Origin: an uncultured Prevotella sp.
Lineage (GTDB): Bacteria > Bacteroidota > Bacteroidia > Bacteroidales > Bacteroidaceae
Assembly (NCBI GenBank): GCA_900772835.1
Contig: CAAGSA010000012.1
Span: forward strand, 1-13,782
Reading direction: 5' to 3'
Length of the DNA: 13,782 nucleotides
The position numbers and the translations under genes were made by a program. Of this stretch, positions 7,020 through 13,782 are shown piece by piece (the stretch's first letter is position 1; each line of letters begins with the position of its first letter). Below the pieces are notes generated by a model. The model ran no database searches and was not told the origin of the DNA. It worked only from the letters and a program-made list of their open reading frames with translations.

Positions 7020-9837
7020 CGAAATCCAGCATCACCTCTCCCGTGTAGCTGCCGTTTGCCCATACGGGCAGTGCCGACGGACCGTTGAGGTCGGTGGTGT
7101 TCACCTTGTTTCTCACAGCCGGTATGACCTGCATCAGGCTGATTCCGGTTTCGGGCAGAGTGTAGAGCAGCTGGTCGCGTCCGTCGCGCGGCTGGTAAAC
7201 GCCCACGTAGTCTTTCTCGGCGTTGCCAGGCTGCATGGTGATGGTTCCGCTCTTGGTCTGTAGCTTCATCCATTGCACACCGGCAAAGTAGCCCTTGAAC
7301 TCGGGATAGTCGAAGCTCTCGCCCGGTATGGGGTCGTTGTAGTCGTTGCCCCAGATGCCGAGCTGCGGGCCGTGGATGCGGTTCTTCCATACGCGGTACG
7401 GTCCGTTGCCGAGCCATTCCTTGTGGACGACGTCGCCCTCGGGCAGGTCGAACTTCACGCCCATCAGGTCTACCACACCGTTGAACAGGTAGGTGTAGAC
7501 GAGGCGTGCGCCGCCATCGGGTGCGATGTGCCATTCTGCCTTCTGCAGCGAACCGAGCTTGTAGGTGGAGGTCACGATGAGGGTGTCGTTCTCGCCTTCG
7601 GTTGCCGTGATGCGGTCGAACTTGCCCTGTTCGGCGTATTCGGTGTATGTGGTCTTCTTCTTTTCAGCCTCGGGATCGTCGTGGTTGTAGAACTGGTCCA
7701 TGGAGCGGTCGGTGCGGCGGTAGGCGAAGAAGCGCGGACCGTTGGCAAACTTGTAGCTGCCGCGTCGCGTCTGCACTCCGCTGAGCGTTCCGTCCTCCTT
7801 GCTGAAGGTGTATGTCACGTTGCCTGCCTTCACCACTCCGTCCTGCATCTGTGGGCGTGTATTGCCCTTCTTAGCCTTGGCATGCAGCCTGTCGGTGTCT
7901 TTCAGCTTGAAAGTCCATGTGAAGACGTTCTTGCCATACTGGTCGGTGGCAGCCACGATGAGAGCGTCGGCACCCTCAGGTGCTGCGCCCACGCTGATCT
8001 GTCCCTTGCTGTCGGCAGCGATGTCGGCTCCTCTCACGGTGCCGCTCTTGAGTCTGGTCTGCTGTGCGCCGGCGAAGGAAACGTAGTCGTAGTCGAACGT
8101 CACGCCCCTGAGCGAGAGGAAGTTGTAACGGTTCTCCACGTTGAGCGTGCCGCTGAACTGTTCGGGCATGAACACCTGCACGGGGCTCCACACCTGTTTC
8201 ACGGTGTAGTAGCTGCCCTCCAGTTCGTGGTGCGGTCCCACGATGCCGTCGGCGCCGTAGTTGCCCACGTTGTCGATGAATCCGTTCATGTCAACACGCT
8301 TCACACCCTCGTCGACCAGTGCCCAGATGAAGCCTCCGGCACAGCGCGGCCACTGGCGCATTACCTCCCAATAGTCGTACAGTCCGGCTCCTGCTCCGCC
8401 GTCGTAGAGGGCGTGCAGGAATTCTGTCGGCATCCATATCTCCGGCTTGCGCATATATTCGTTGCTCTCGCCGTAGGATCGGTAGTGCATGGTTTCGTAG
8501 CCGCCGAAGTTGCCCTGCGGATGCAGCACCGGACGCTTCTGCACGTCCCACTTGTGGAACTCGCCGTCGAGTTCCGTGTTCCATCCCTTCTCGTTGCCGT
8601 TGCTCCACCAGATGATGGATGGGTGGTTCACGTCGCGTGTCACCATCTCGCGTATCAGCTTCTGTCCGTTCACGGTCTCGTGGTGGCCATGCCATCCGCT
8701 CAGTTCGTCCATGACGTATAGTCCCAGACTGTCGCAGATGTCGTAGAACTCGGGGTCAGCCGGGTAGTGCGACAGTCGCACGGCGTTCATGTTCATGCTC
8801 TTCATCAGCTCCACGTCTTCCAGGTTCTTTTTGTACGACAGTGTTCTGCCGCTTTCCGGGCGGAAGCTGTGGCGGTTCACTCCGCGTATGTTCACCTTCT
8901 TGCCGTTGATGTACAGTCCGTCGCTCTCCCGTGTCTTGATGGTGCGGAATCCGAACTTTTCTTTTTCAATGTGCAGTGTCTTTCCGTTGGCGTCGACCAG
9001 GGCGAAGTCCACCCTGTAGCGGTTCGGTGTCTCCGCCGTCCACAGCTTCGGGCTTTCCACTCGGAACGCCACGTCGGCGTGGTCGCTGCCCGGTCGCACG
9101 GCAGTTGTGTTCTCTGCCACCCGCTTGCCGCTCATGTCGCTGATGGTGGTCTTCACTTTGGCTCCCTCAAGGGTGTGGTTCAGCAGCACATAGGCGTTGA
9201 ACTCCCCGTCGGCAGTGGCGTTGATGGCGGTGCGCTCAATATTGACAGCCGGTTTGCACACGATGAACACGGGGCGGAAGATTCCGCCGAAGTTCCAGTA
9301 GTCGGCGCGTCGCTCGGAGAGGTTCACTCCGGCGTTCTCGCTCTCCTTGCTCACCGTCACCTCCAGCAGGTTCTTCTTGTCGCCGAAGAACACGCGGTCG
9401 CTCACGTCGTATGTGATGCGGTAGAAGGCTCCCATGTGTTTTGAGCCAGCCTTGCGCTTGTTTATCTTCACTTCGGTGTCGGTCATCGAAGCCTCGAACA
9501 CGAGTTCGATGTGGTGGTTTGCCCATTCCTTTGGCAGCTTGAACTCATACTTGTACATACCCTTCTCGTCGGCAACGCCGTCGGGGAACGCCTTGCCGTA
9601 GAATTTCATTCCATACTGGTATGTGCCGAAGCCCTGCAGCTCCCAGCAGGATGGCACCCCGATTTTGGTCCATTTGCCCGAGTTGTTCCCACCTGTGCAG
9701 AAGAAGTCCCACTGCACCATGTCGTCGCAGCCGTGTCCGCTCAGATACTGCCGTTGCGTGAGCACGCTGCTGCCCTGTGCCGAGGCGCCGGTGGCTGCCG
9801 CGAGCAGGGCTAATGCTGATATTATTGATTTGTTCAT
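7015..9837 (-). CDS. Glycoside hydrolase family 2 protein (beta-galactosidase-like), secreted
   Basis: This 940-residue enzyme has the five-part LacZ-like plan. A signal peptide covers residues 1-20 (ending GASA, then QG). A jelly-roll sugar-binding domain spans about 30-195, containing GVPSCWELQGFGTYQY and YWNFGGIFRPVF. An immunoglobulin-like domain spans about 200-300. A TIM barrel follows from about 305 to 590 with RGVNRHSF (318-325), NAVRLSHYP (351-359) and VMDE (375-378). WWSNGNEKGWN holds the acid/base Glu416, and PTEFLHALYDGG holds the likely nucleophile Glu472, before GGFIWALVDEG (501-511). The C-terminal ~290 residues resemble the LacZ small-subunit-type beta-sandwich (WLGNGPYRVWKNR). 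Both catalytic glutamates are present, so it should be active. GH2 includes galactosidases, glucuronidases, mannosidases and arabinopyranosidases, so the sugar is not fixed by sequence. It is the first gene of the operon. No consensus promoter is visible upstream. Confidence 0.93.
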   Translation of the reverse strand: MNKSIISALALLAAATGASAQGSSVLTQRQYLSGHGCDDMVQWDFFCTGGNNSGKWTKIGVPSCWELQGFGTYQYGMKFYGKAFPDGVADEKGMYKYEFKLPKEWANHHIELVFEASMTDTEVKINKRKAGSKHMGAFYRITYDVSDRVFFGDKKNLLEVTVSKESENAGVNLSERRADYWNFGGIFRPVFIVCKPAVNIERTAINATADGEFNAYVLLNHTLEGAKVKTTISDMSGKRVAENTTAVRPGSDHADVAFRVESPKLWTAETPNRYRVDFALVDANGKTLHIEKEKFGFRTIKTRESDGLYINGKKVNIRGVNRHSFRPESGRTLSYKKNLEDVELMKSMNMNAVRLSHYPADPEFYDICDSLGLYVMDELSGWHGHHETVNGQKLIREMVTRDVNHPSIIWWSNGNEKGWNTELDGEFHKWDVQKRPVLHPQGNFGGYETMHYRSYGESNEYMRKPEIWMPTEFLHALYDGGAGAGLYDYWEVMRQWPRCAGGFIWALVDEGVKRVDMNGFIDNVGNYGADGIVGPHHELEGSYYTVKQVWSPVQVFMPEQFSGTLNVENRYNFLSLRGVTFDYDYVSFAGAQQTRLKSGTVRGADIAADSKGQISVGAAPEGADALIVAATDQYGKNVFTWTFKLKDTDRLHAKAKKGNTRPQMQDGVVKAGNVTYTFSKEDGTLSGVQTRRGSYKFANGPRFFAYRRTDRSMDQFYNHDDPEAEKKKTTYTEYAEQGKFDRITATEGENDTLIVTSTYKLGSLQKAEWHIAPDGGARLVYTYLFNGVVDLMGVKFDLPEGDVVHKEWLGNGPYRVWKNRIHGPQLGIWGNDYNDPIPGESFDYPEFKGYFAGVQWMKLQTKSGTITMQPGNAEKDYVGVYQPRDGRDQLLYTLPETGISLMQVIPAVRNKVNTTDLNGPSALPVWANGSYTGEVMLDFE

Positions 9838-10591
9838 ATTGTTTTGTTTCGCGTGTGTGTATATAATTAAGGACGCGCGCCGTTAATGTATGTACTTATA
9901 CACTGTTTGCTAATCGTGGGGATATACCCCGGCGAATATCCGGGCTTCCTGGGATTGTTCGTCTGGGGGTAGGGCTGCTTGCTGCCTTGTCTCAGTATAT
10001 GTGGTCTGATAGTGAATATTTTTAACACAAAGAAACGCTCAATTGTTAAAATCGTGGGTCGTCGAGGCTCTGAGAATCGAATATTTTGGAGCTTCAGAAA
10101 AATTGCTCACAAAAATCGAAATTTTCAGCAATTCGCGTAATGTGTTGTCTTTCAAGTGGTTTTGCTTTTTGGCGTTTTGAAACACTTTGAATTCTACGGT
10201 CATTCATATTGAACGCTTTGATCGTTCAATATGAACGGCTGAAGAGTTTGTGATGAAAAACAGTGGGCGGACTTCGTTTTCGAGGCAAATTTCGGGTGTT
10301 TTTGTTGCCAAAACAGTTACTTTCTGTAGAATCGTCAGCAAGAAAAATTCTCGTCAGAGCAGCCAATCGTATGTAACGGATGATAACGGTATGTAATAAT
10401 GTAAATAATTTTGTTTTCCGCGTGTTAAAATATCAAGATGCAAACATGAATGATTGTTAAATGTGAGGTGTTTTTGGTATTCATTATAATGTTCAATTGA
10501 TGGGCATTAATGTTGATATGATTAATCACTATGCGAATTTATCGTATCAGTAGTAATTTCTAAAAGATTGTTATTTCTACCGTAAAAGGTA
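9838..10591. other. Long AT-rich non-coding region between divergent units
   Basis: About 750 bases hold no plausible gene on either strand. The GC content is clearly lower than in the flanking genes. Near the GH2 start are two short GC-rich stems: GGGG/CCCC at 9918-9930 and CCCGG/CCGGG at 9928-9944. Further right are 7-base inverted pairs (ttttaac 10020-10026 with gttaaaa 10045-10051; aattgct 10101-10107 with agcaatt 10127-10133), the long inverted repeat at 10203-10235, the direct repeat GTATGTAA at 10369 and 10389, and the palindrome CATTATAATG (10482-10491). No TAnnTTTG box is visible on the minus strand for the GH operon. The length and structure suggest regulatory DNA or an unrecognised small RNA, which I cannot identify. 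Confidence 0.5.
10203..10235. promoter_or_regulatory. Perfect 13-base inverted repeat, candidate operator or RNA hairpin
   Basis: TTCATATTGAACG (10203-10215) and CGTTCAATATGAA (10223-10235) are exact reverse complements separated by seven bases (CTTTGAT). The centre-to-centre distance of the arms is 20 bases, two helical turns, as for a dimeric regulator. There is no T run on either side, so it is not an intrinsic terminator. It lies about 365 bases upstream of the GH2 start and 355 bases before the promoter at 10592. Confidence 0.6.
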
Positions 10592-10621
10592 TTGCAAGGT
10601 AAAGTTTTTGCATTAACTTTG
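10592..10621 (+). promoter_or_regulatory. Bacteroidetes-type promoter for the Cys/His-rich protein and receptor genes
   Basis: TTG at 10592-10594, a 19-base spacer and TAACTTTG at 10614-10621 match the Bacteroidetes consensus. The predicted transcription start near 10628 leaves a leader of about 15 bases to the ATG at 10643, or 39 bases to the ATG at 10667. Confidence 0.75.
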
Positions 10622-10642
10622 CGCCCTTGAAAAGATTTGGTA

Positions 10643-11008
10643 ATGAATAAGCCTTGCATAAGGAGAATGAAACTTGCACGCTTGCTGCTGCTGGTATACC
10701 TGCCGCTGCTGATAGCCGTTACTTTCCACCACCACTCGGAGGCGGAAAAGGCAAGCGACGTTCCCTGTTGTCTGGACTGTATCAACCATGTGCATCACGC
10801 CGGACACCTGACGGCACAGACAACGTTCACGCATGACTGCGTGCTATGTCAGTTGCAGAGTCTGCCGTATTTGGTTCCGACAACAGTGAAGATTGCCGTA
10901 TTCGTGGCAATCGTCCACATCGTCTACATAATGTCTTGTCCGTTTGTCAAGATGCGTGAAGGCGATGTACTTTCCACACGTGCCCCACCGGCACAGGCAT
11001 CTTTTTAG
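10643..11008 (+). CDS. Small Cys/His-rich membrane protein, upstream partner of the TonB-dependent receptor
   Basis: The 121-residue product has two hydrophobic segments, about residues 11-28 and 82-98, and between them a periplasmic-looking region packed with metal-type ligands. These are HHH (29-31), CCLDC (42-46), HVHHAGH (49-55) and HDCVLC (64-69). It has seven Cys and nine His in all. The tail ends STRAPPAQASF. Two small helices, clustered Cys/His and an RAPP-type tail resemble the layout of DUF2946-like proteins found near copper-linked TonB receptors in proteobacteria. That is a resemblance from memory, not a family assignment. The ATG at 10643 is chosen because it falls after the predicted transcription start. 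The ATG at 10667 (MKLARLLL) is a serious alternative that gives a cleaner membrane or signal segment. The likely role is metal binding, sensing or handling for the receptor gene, which starts 302 bases downstream on the same strand. Confidence 0.75.
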   Translation: MNKPCIRRMKLARLLLLVYLPLLIAVTFHHHSEAEKASDVPCCLDCINHVHHAGHLTAQTTFTHDCVLCQLQSLPYLVPTTVKIAVFVAIVHIVYIMSCPFVKMREGDVLSTRAPPAQASF

Positions 11009-11310
11009 TACAGTTATCATAATGAAACGGAAAAAATGGCGGCTGGGCATCAGGGCGAAAGCTGATGTCTGTCGGCATTGATGGCTTATGGTGGAAAACA
11101 GGAAGAACGCACATGTTGCGCCTGCTGTTTTTTCTATCAATTCCAAAACTGTGTGCTCAGCTTTGTGCGGCTGGAGGCATAGCATACCCGTGCATAAGTC
11201 TGGAAATATGCTGACGGCAATGGATGCAATATGACAGTTGACGTTTTGCGTATTGGGGGAGACTTCTGCATAAAAATATTCACATATAATTTTAATTCTT
11301 TAAAAGACAA
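11009..11310 (+). other. Structured 302-base spacer between the Cys/His-rich gene and the receptor gene
   Basis: No convincing gene fills this gap. Several hairpins are visible on the plus strand. GGGCATCAG/CTGATGTCT (11045-11070) has nine pairs including two G-T wobbles. CAGG..CGCA/TGCGCCTG (11099-11124) is followed by six T. CAGC/GCTG (about 11159-11174) and AGCATA/TATGCT (11181-11212) follow. No match to the cobalamin or TPP riboswitch cores is seen. The last 40 bases before the ATG are AT-rich and contain TAATTTTA (11287-11294), a near match to the -7 box but without a TTG at the right distance. It may be an attenuated leader controlling the receptor. Confidence 0.4.
11099..11133 (+). terminator. 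Candidate attenuator: bulged hairpin followed by six T
   Basis: CAGG (11099-11102) pairs with CCTG (11121-11124) and CGCA with TGCG, with a five-base bulge AAGAA on the left arm. An alternative AACAG/CTGTT pairing overlaps it. TTTTTT begins at 11128. It is weaker than the other terminators in the window, so partial or conditional termination before the receptor gene is the best reading. Confidence 0.3.
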
Positions 11311-13683
11311 ATGAAATCAAAGATTCAACAGTTTGCACTCGCAGCAGGAGTGCTTACAGTCTCATTTGCGGCACAAGCAACTCCGGTGGCAGTGGATGGA
11401 GACTTTGCAAACACCGTGGTCAGATCTACAGATGCCAATGTTTACGGACACGTGAAGGACAGGAAGAGCGGCGAGCACATGCCCTATGTGACAATCCGCC
11501 TGAAGGGAACCACAATAGGGACAACGACAGACAACACGGGACACTATTTCCTGAAGAACCTGCCCGAAGGAACGTTCACCATAGAAGTGTCCTATCTGGG
11601 ATACAAAACACAGGAGAAGAGGATAACCGTAAGGAAGGATGACACGGCAGAGCTGAACTTCCAGCTGGAGGCAGACGATGTGGCTCTCGACGAGGTGGTG
11701 GTGTCGGCAAACAGAAGCGAGACCAAGCGGAGACTCGCGCCGAATCTCGTGAATGTAATAAACACAAAGCTCTTTGACATGACACAGAGCATGTGTCTGG
11801 CACAGGGACTGAACTTCCAGCCGGGAGTGCGGACCGAAGACAACTGCCAGAACTGCGGATTCACGCAAGTGAGGATAAACGGACTCGACGGACACTACTC
11901 GCAGATACTTGTAGACTCGCGCCCCGTGTTCTCCGCCCTGAACGGAGTGTATGGGCTGGAACAGATTCCGGCGAACATGATAGACCGCGTGGAAGTGGTG
12001 AGAGGAGGAGGATCCGCACTGTACGGCGCGTCGGCGATAGGCGGAACGATAAACATCATAACAAAGGAACCGACGCGCAACTCGGCATCGTTCGGACACA
12101 CGCTGATGTCGCAGGGCGGCTCAAACTCGTTTGACAACATCACGAGCGGCAACGTGTCGCTCGTAACCGGCGACAACAAGGCAGGAATCTATGCCTACGG
12201 ACAAAGCCGCAACCGCAATGGCTACGACCACGACGGCGACGGATATACGGAACTGCCGGAAATGAAAAACCAGACCTTCGGTCTAAGTTCCTATCTGCGC
12301 CTCAGCCCATATTCCAAGCTCAGTCTGCAGTATCACGCCATCAAGGAGTTCCGCCGCGGAGGAAACAATCTCGACATGCCGGCACACAAGGCAAACATAA
12401 CGGAGCAGGTGGACCACGACATACATGGTGGAGGACTGACCTACGACCTGTTTACGCCAAACGAGAAGAACCACCTTTCGGCATACTTCTCATTCCAGAC
12501 CACTGCACGCAAAAGCTACTACGGCGGCATTGGCGAGGGAACGGACGAGGACATCGAAACAGCCGAAAATGCTTACGGCAGCACTCATGACCTGACTTAC
12601 GTGTTCGGCTCACAGTACGTACACTCGTTCAGCAAGCTGCTGTTCATGCCGTCAGACCTCACACTCGGGGCGGAATACAACTACGACGGGCTGAAGGACA
12701 TCATCCTGGGCTACGACCGCAACTTCAAGCAGAACACCAACATCGGGAGCTTCTACTTCCAGAACGAATGGAAAAACAAGCAGTGGAGCTTCCTGCTCGG
12801 CGGCAGACTCGACAAGCACAACCTTATCGACCACGTGATATTCAGTCCGCGAGTGAACCTGCGCTACAACCCTACGGAGAACATCAACCTCAGACTGACC
12901 TATGCCGGGGGATTCCGTGCGCCGCAGGCTTTCGACGAAGACCTGCATGTGGGCGTGGTAGGCGGAGAAAGACTCGTTACGGTGCTTGCCGACAATCTGA
13001 AGGAGGAGCGCTCCAACAGCTTCAGCCTGTCTGCCGACATGTACCACAAATTCGGCAACGTGCAGACCAACCTGCTGGTTGAGGGCTTCTATACCGACCT
13101 CGACAACGTGTTCGCCCTGCGCCAGCTCGACAAGCCGGATGCACAGGGGAACACCGTGCAGGAGCGCTACAACGCCTACGGTGCAAAGGTGTTCGGACTG
13201 AACCTCGAAGGCAAGGCAGTGTTCACCAAGTGGTTCACGCTGCAGGCAGGACTGACACTGCAGAAGAGCATGTATGACGAGGCAATATCATGGAACGACG
13301 AAGTGCCTGAGCAGAAATACAAGAGAATGATGCGCACGCCGAATACCTACGGCTACTTCACCGCATCGTTCACACCGCTGAAACGGCTCACGGCATCCGT
13401 CACTGGCAACTACACAGGCAGCATGCTCATCGGCCACTCTGCCGGTTCGGGCGTGGAGACCCCCGTGGCTGTGGAAACGCCTACGTTCATGGAGATGAAC
13501 TTCAAGGTGGCATACGACTTCCCCGTATACAAGTATATGACGCTGCAGGTGAACGCCGGAATACAGAACTTCACCAACGCCTACCAGAAGGACTTTGACA
13601 AGGGATGGAACCGAGATTCAAACTATGTCTATGGCCCATCGCTGCCTCGCAGCTATTATGTAGGGGTTAAAGTGAGCTATTAA
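11311..13683 (+). CDS. TonB-dependent outer-membrane receptor with N-terminal carboxypeptidase-regulatory-like domain
   Basis: This 790-residue receptor imports a scarce substrate through the outer membrane using TonB energy. A signal peptide covers about residues 1-23 (ending AAQATP). A CarboxypepD_reg-like beta-sandwich spans 44-120 (VYGHVKDRKSGEHMPYV to LNFQLE). The TonB-box-like LDEVVVSAN (126-134) and the plug (about 140-255) follow, including DRVEVVRGGGSALYGASAIG (225-244) and GGTINIITKEP. The beta-barrel runs to the end and closes with the usual terminal aromatic (VGVKVSY). The only cysteines are Cys162, Cys179 and Cys182, all in the plug, the last two as CQNC before GFTQVRINGLDGHYSQIL. 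A perfect EF-hand-type loop, DHDGDGYTELPE, lies at 306-317 in the early barrel. The layout resembles FepA/CirA/BtuB-like receptors rather than SusC, and no SusD follows. With the Cys/His-rich gene upstream, a metal or metal-complex substrate is likely but unproven. Confidence 0.92.
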   Translation: MKSKIQQFALAAGVLTVSFAAQATPVAVDGDFANTVVRSTDANVYGHVKDRKSGEHMPYVTIRLKGTTIGTTTDNTGHYFLKNLPEGTFTIEVSYLGYKTQEKRITVRKDDTAELNFQLEADDVALDEVVVSANRSETKRRLAPNLVNVINTKLFDMTQSMCLAQGLNFQPGVRTEDNCQNCGFTQVRINGLDGHYSQILVDSRPVFSALNGVYGLEQIPANMIDRVEVVRGGGSALYGASAIGGTINIITKEPTRNSASFGHTLMSQGGSNSFDNITSGNVSLVTGDNKAGIYAYGQSRNRNGYDHDGDGYTELPEMKNQTFGLSSYLRLSPYSKLSLQYHAIKEFRRGGNNLDMPAHKANITEQVDHDIHGGGLTYDLFTPNEKNHLSAYFSFQTTARKSYYGGIGEGTDEDIETAENAYGSTHDLTYVFGSQYVHSFSKLLFMPSDLTLGAEYNYDGLKDIILGYDRNFKQNTNIGSFYFQNEWKNKQWSFLLGGRLDKHNLIDHVIFSPRVNLRYNPTENINLRLTYAGGFRAPQAFDEDLHVGVVGGERLVTVLADNLKEERSNSFSLSADMYHKFGNVQTNLLVEGFYTDLDNVFALRQLDKPDAQGNTVQERYNAYGAKVFGLNLEGKAVFTKWFTLQAGLTLQKSMYDEAISWNDEVPEQKYKRMMRTPNTYGYFTASFTPLKRLTASVTGNYTGSMLIGHSAGSGVETPVAVETPTFMEMNFKVAYDFPVYKYMTLQVNAGIQNFTNAYQKDFDKGWNRDSNYVYGPSLPRSYYVGVKVSY

Positions 13684-13714
13684 ATAGGGTGTCCAGTTCG
13701 TTGTTCCAATTTTA

Positions 13715-13736
13715 GCTCACTTTCCTGAGCGTTTTG
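13715..13736 (+). terminator. Weak candidate terminator after the receptor gene
   Basis: GCTCA (13715-13719) and TGAGC (13726-13730) form a five-pair stem with a six-base loop. GTTTTGG follows. The stem is short and the T tract is poor, so the call is tentative. Confidence 0.25.
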
Positions 13737-13782
13737 GTTCGTTCTGTAACCCAGTTCTTGGACAGGTGCTCGGTTGACCAAG

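Noticed and set aside
7273..8721. 482-codon plus-strand open frame opposite the GH2 gene
   Set aside because: It is antisense to a complete GH2 enzyme with both catalytic glutamates and has no start context or domain.
10637..10642. TTG start two codons before the ATG of the Cys/His-rich protein
   Set aside because: It adds only two residues, and ATG at 10643 or 10667 is a better start.
11287..11294. TAATTTTA as the -7 box of a separate receptor promoter
   Set aside because: The final G is missing, no TTG lies 19-21 bases upstream, and the start would leave almost no leader.
11009..11310. Cobalamin riboswitch before the TonB receptor
   Set aside because: The receptor type made this worth checking, but no B12-box-like conserved core is visible.
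1..13782. CRISPR array, tRNA or rRNA genes, complete insertion sequence
   Set aside because: No regularly spaced repeats, cloverleaf or rRNA-like sequence was seen, and no transposase gene with paired terminal repeats lies within the window.

Overview
The window looks like a chromosomal segment from the Bacteroidales, most likely a Prevotella-type organism (Prevotellaceae). The evidence is two promoters that match the Bacteroidetes pattern (TTG, 19-20 bases, TAnnTTTG), A-rich leaders without a Shine-Dalgarno box, secreted glycan-degrading enzymes with short signal peptides, a TonB-dependent receptor with an N-terminal carboxypeptidase-regulatory-like domain, and a C-terminal dockerin-like tail of the type common in Prevotella secreted proteins. 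No species call is possible from the sequence alone.

Layout. (1) Bases 1-498, plus strand: the last 58 codons of a secreted protein with two calcium-loop (dockerin-like) repeats, a 65-residue protein of unknown function 19 bases downstream, and a terminator. (2) Bases 542-2281, plus strand: a monocistronic DUF1846/UPF0371 gene with its own consensus promoter, a GNRA-capped hairpin in its leader and a very strong terminator. (3) Bases 2350-9837, minus strand: a three-gene carbohydrate operon read right to left, GH2 enzyme, then GH106 (alpha-L-rhamnosidase family) enzyme, then SGNH/sialate O-acetylesterase-like deacetylase, with gaps of 49 and 14 bases. (4) Bases 9838-10591: about 750 bases of AT-rich non-coding DNA between divergent units, with a perfect 13-base inverted repeat. 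(5) Bases 10592-13683, plus strand: a consensus promoter, a small membrane protein rich in Cys and His, a 302-base spacer with several hairpins, and a complete TonB-dependent receptor whose only three cysteines are all in the plug. (6) Bases 13684-13782: unassigned tail.

How the genes work together. The minus-strand operon reads as an accessory glycan-depolymerising set: all three products carry signal peptides, and rhamnosidase plus GH2 plus esterase activities would suit acetylated, rhamnose-containing plant polysaccharides such as pectic rhamnogalacturonan. No SusC/SusD pair or local regulator lies in the window. The plus-strand pair on the right is the most novel-looking part: a His/Cys-rich inner-membrane protein and a receptor with CxxC in its plug suggest uptake or sensing of a metal or metal complex. 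That function is an inference and is not shown directly by the sequence.
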